Assembly (NCBI GenBank): GCA_025449615.1
Contig: JANWJA010000117.1
Coordinates: 1 to 6,635, forward strand
DNA from: Methyloceanibacter sp.
GTDB taxonomy: Bacteria; Pseudomonadota; Alphaproteobacteria; Rhizobiales; Methyloligellaceae
Direction: 5' to 3'
DNA length: 6,635 bases
This document shows, one piece after another, positions 5,376 to 6,635 of the stretch; the first letter of the stretch is position 1, and each line of letters begins with the position of its first letter. The notes under the pieces were generated by a model. The model worked only from the letters and a program-made list of their open reading frames with translations. It was not told where the DNA came from and ran no database searches. Both the position numbers and the translations under genes were made by a program.

Positions 5376-6335
5376 ATGGACCTCATCGCGACACCGAAGA
5401 ACCCGATCCCGCTCGGAGCGGCGACCGGCTTTCTCGACATCAAGAAGAATGTGCGGGTACGCTATGCACGTTGGCCCTCGGCGCTGAAGGAGCGGCGCGG
5501 CACGGTCTGCATCTTTCCCGGCCGCAGCGAATTCATCGAGAAATATTTCGAGGTGGTGGGTGAGCTTCGCCGTCGCGGTTTTGCCGTCGCCATCATGGAT
5601 TGGCGCGGGCAGGGCGGATCGAGCAGGCTCGCCGGCAATCCGCTGAAAGGTCATGTCCGGGACTTCAGCGACTATGAGAGCGACCTCAGCCGCTTCATGA
5701 CCGACGTCGTGCTGCCGGATTGTCCGCCGCCGTTCTTCGCGCTCGGCCATTCAATGGCTGCGACCATCCTGCTCGAAGCGGCGACCAAGAAGGGCTGCTG
5801 GTTCTCGCGCATGGTGCTCACCGCGCCGATGCTGAAGATCGCAAGACTGCCCATGCCGGTTTTGGCCGTGCGGCAGGTGACAGAAATCATCTCATTCTCC
5901 GGCTTCGGCGGCATCATGGTGCCGGGCGGCATGAAGGAATATCTCGCCAGCCAGAATTTCGAAGGCAATCCGTTGACGTCGGACCGCGAGCGCTTCTTGC
6001 GCAATCAGTCAGTCGTGGCGGTGGCCCCGAAGCTAGCAGTGGGACCGCCCACGATCGGGTGGGTGCATGCGGCGCTTGAGGCCATGGCGGACATCGACAG
6101 CGAGAGCTTCCCCTCGCGCTTGCGCGTGCCGGTGCTGATGTTGGCGGCCGGTGACGACCATATAGTTTCCAGCAAGGCGATCGAGGCCTTTTCAATGCGG
6201 CTCAAAGCCGGATCGCAAATCGTGCTGCGCGGTTCCCGTCACGAGATCATGCAAGAGCGCGACCTGATCCGCGAGCAATTCTGGGCGGCGTTCGATGCCT
6301 ACGTCACCGGCGCCGTGATGCGGCGCGCGGGTTAG
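5376..6335 (+). CDS. Alpha/beta hydrolase, lysophospholipase / Hydrolase_4 (serine aminopeptidase S33-like) family
   Basis: This 319-residue alpha/beta hydrolase is probably a lysophospholipase or monoacylglycerol-lipase-like esterase of the PldB type. Core motifs: strand and oxyanion loop TVCIFPGRSEFIEKY (43-57), DWRGQGGSSRL (75-85), nucleophile elbow GHSMAA (124-129) with Ser126, catalytic Asp260 or Asp261 in LMLAAGDDHIVSS, and His289 in GSRHEIMQE. The lid region is about 150-230. The family usually has GHSMGG; here both glycines after Met are alanine, a mild deviation that need not abolish activity. No signal peptide is seen, so it is likely cytoplasmic or peripheral. It is convergent with hisN and overlaps it by 4 bp at the stop codons; divergent from hsp20. 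The substrate cannot be told from sequence. The start at 5376 follows TTAGGAG. Confidence 0.92.
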   Translation: MDLIATPKNPIPLGAATGFLDIKKNVRVRYARWPSALKERRGTVCIFPGRSEFIEKYFEVVGELRRRGFAVAIMDWRGQGGSSRLAGNPLKGHVRDFSDYESDLSRFMTDVVLPDCPPPFFALGHSMAATILLEAATKKGCWFSRMVLTAPMLKIARLPMPVLAVRQVTEIISFSGFGGIMVPGGMKEYLASQNFEGNPLTSDRERFLRNQSVVAVAPKLAVGPPTIGWVHAALEAMADIDSESFPSRLRVPVLMLAAGDDHIVSSKAIEAFSMRLKAGSQIVLRGSRHEIMQERDLIREQFWAAFDAYVTGAVMRRAG

Positions 6336-6635
6336 GCCGACAGCACCCGCATCGCCGCCGCGTGCAGCTTTGGGTCCCCCGCGGCGAGGATGTTGCCGCC
6401 GTCTTTCGGGTCGCCGCCGTCCCAGGTGGTGACCATGCCGCCGGCGCGCTCGATGATCGGGATCAACGCCAAGATATCATAGGCGTTCAGCCCAGCTTCG
6501 ACCACGAAGTCGAGTTGACCCATCGCCAGCAGGCAATAATTATAGCAATCGCCGCCGAAGCGGCGCATGCGGACTTGGCGCGCCAAGGTTTCGAATCGGT
6601 GAGTTTCATTGGCGCCGAACATCTCGGGTGCACTC
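6332..6635 (-). CDS. hisN: Histidinol-phosphatase, inositol monophosphatase family, C-terminal part (runs off right edge)
   Basis: The visible 100 C-terminal residues match the end of HisN-type enzymes, which remove phosphate from L-histidinol phosphate, the penultimate stage of histidine synthesis, using Mg2+. Motifs: SAPEMFG, then RRFGGDCYNYCLLAMGQLDFV, then VEAGLNAYDILALIPIIERAGG, where the Asp of YD (codon 6478-6476) corresponds to the family metal ligand in WDxAA. It ends with TTWDGGDPKDGGNILAAGDPKLHAA. The frame is open to the window edge; the ATG at 6622 is internal, not the start. The GGDCYxYCLLA stretch favours HisN over SuhB-type inositol monophosphatase, though the substrate is not proven. 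The stop TAA (6334-6332) overlaps the TAG of the convergent hydrolase gene, and no terminator hairpin is evident between them. Confidence 0.93.
   Translation of the reverse strand, partial: SAPEMFGANETHRFETLARQVRMRRFGGDCYNYCLLAMGQLDFVVEAGLNAYDILALIPIIERAGGMVTTWDGGDPKDGGNILAAGDPKLHAAAMRVLSA

Noticed and set aside
5084..5443. 120-residue N-terminal extension of Hsp20
   Set aside because: The stretch is the ROSE leader, the promoter and part of the divergent hydrolase gene; small heat-shock proteins of this class begin at MRQFDLTPLYRS.
6332..6622. A 96-residue complete small gene at the right edge
   Set aside because: The frame stays open to the window edge and the upstream residues SAPE fit HisN, so the ATG at 6622 is internal to a longer gene.

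Overview
The window is GC-rich chromosomal DNA that reads like the Bradyrhizobium / Rhodopseudomonas / Afipia branch of the Alphaproteobacteria. This is inferred from protein sequence style, an RpoH-type promoter followed by a ROSE RNA thermometer in front of an Hsp20 gene, and the class of histidinol-phosphatase at the right edge. No mobile element, CRISPR array, tRNA or rRNA was seen.

Layout, left to right. (1) Positions 1-2065, minus strand: the first 688 codons of gltB, the large subunit of glutamate synthase (GOGAT). The frame is intact and runs off the left edge. (2) Positions 2066-2433: a divergent intergenic region with a cluster of TGTCC half-sites, an 18-bp palindrome and candidate promoters. 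(3) Positions 2434-4397, plus strand: a compact three-gene operon. It encodes a small secreted four-cysteine protein (DUF2282), a DUF692 / MNIO multinuclear iron oxidase and a DUF2063 partner protein. This is the architecture of a bufferin-type RiPP cluster (bufA-bufB-bufC), related to methanobactin biosynthesis and linked to copper tolerance in Caulobacter. (4) Positions 4398-4618: a convergent intergenic region packed with hairpins, including a good two-way terminator. (5) Positions 4619-5083, minus strand: a class A small heat-shock protein, preceded by a ROSE thermometer and a near-consensus sigma-32 promoter. (6) Positions 5376-6335, plus strand: an alpha/beta hydrolase of the lysophospholipase (Hydrolase_4) family. 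(7) Positions 6332-6635, minus strand: the C-terminal 100 residues of an inositol-monophosphatase-family histidinol-phosphatase (hisN). Its stop codon overlaps that of the hydrolase.

Only the buf genes form a clear functional unit. BufA is the secreted precursor, BufB the cysteine-modifying iron enzyme, and BufC its substrate-presenting partner. Tight coupling of the three genes (7-nt gap, then 14-nt overlap) supports one transcript. The flanking genes are core metabolism (gltB, hisN) and stress response (hsp20), so the buf operon sits in an otherwise housekeeping neighbourhood. It lacks the DoxX-type bufD and any copper regulator within view.
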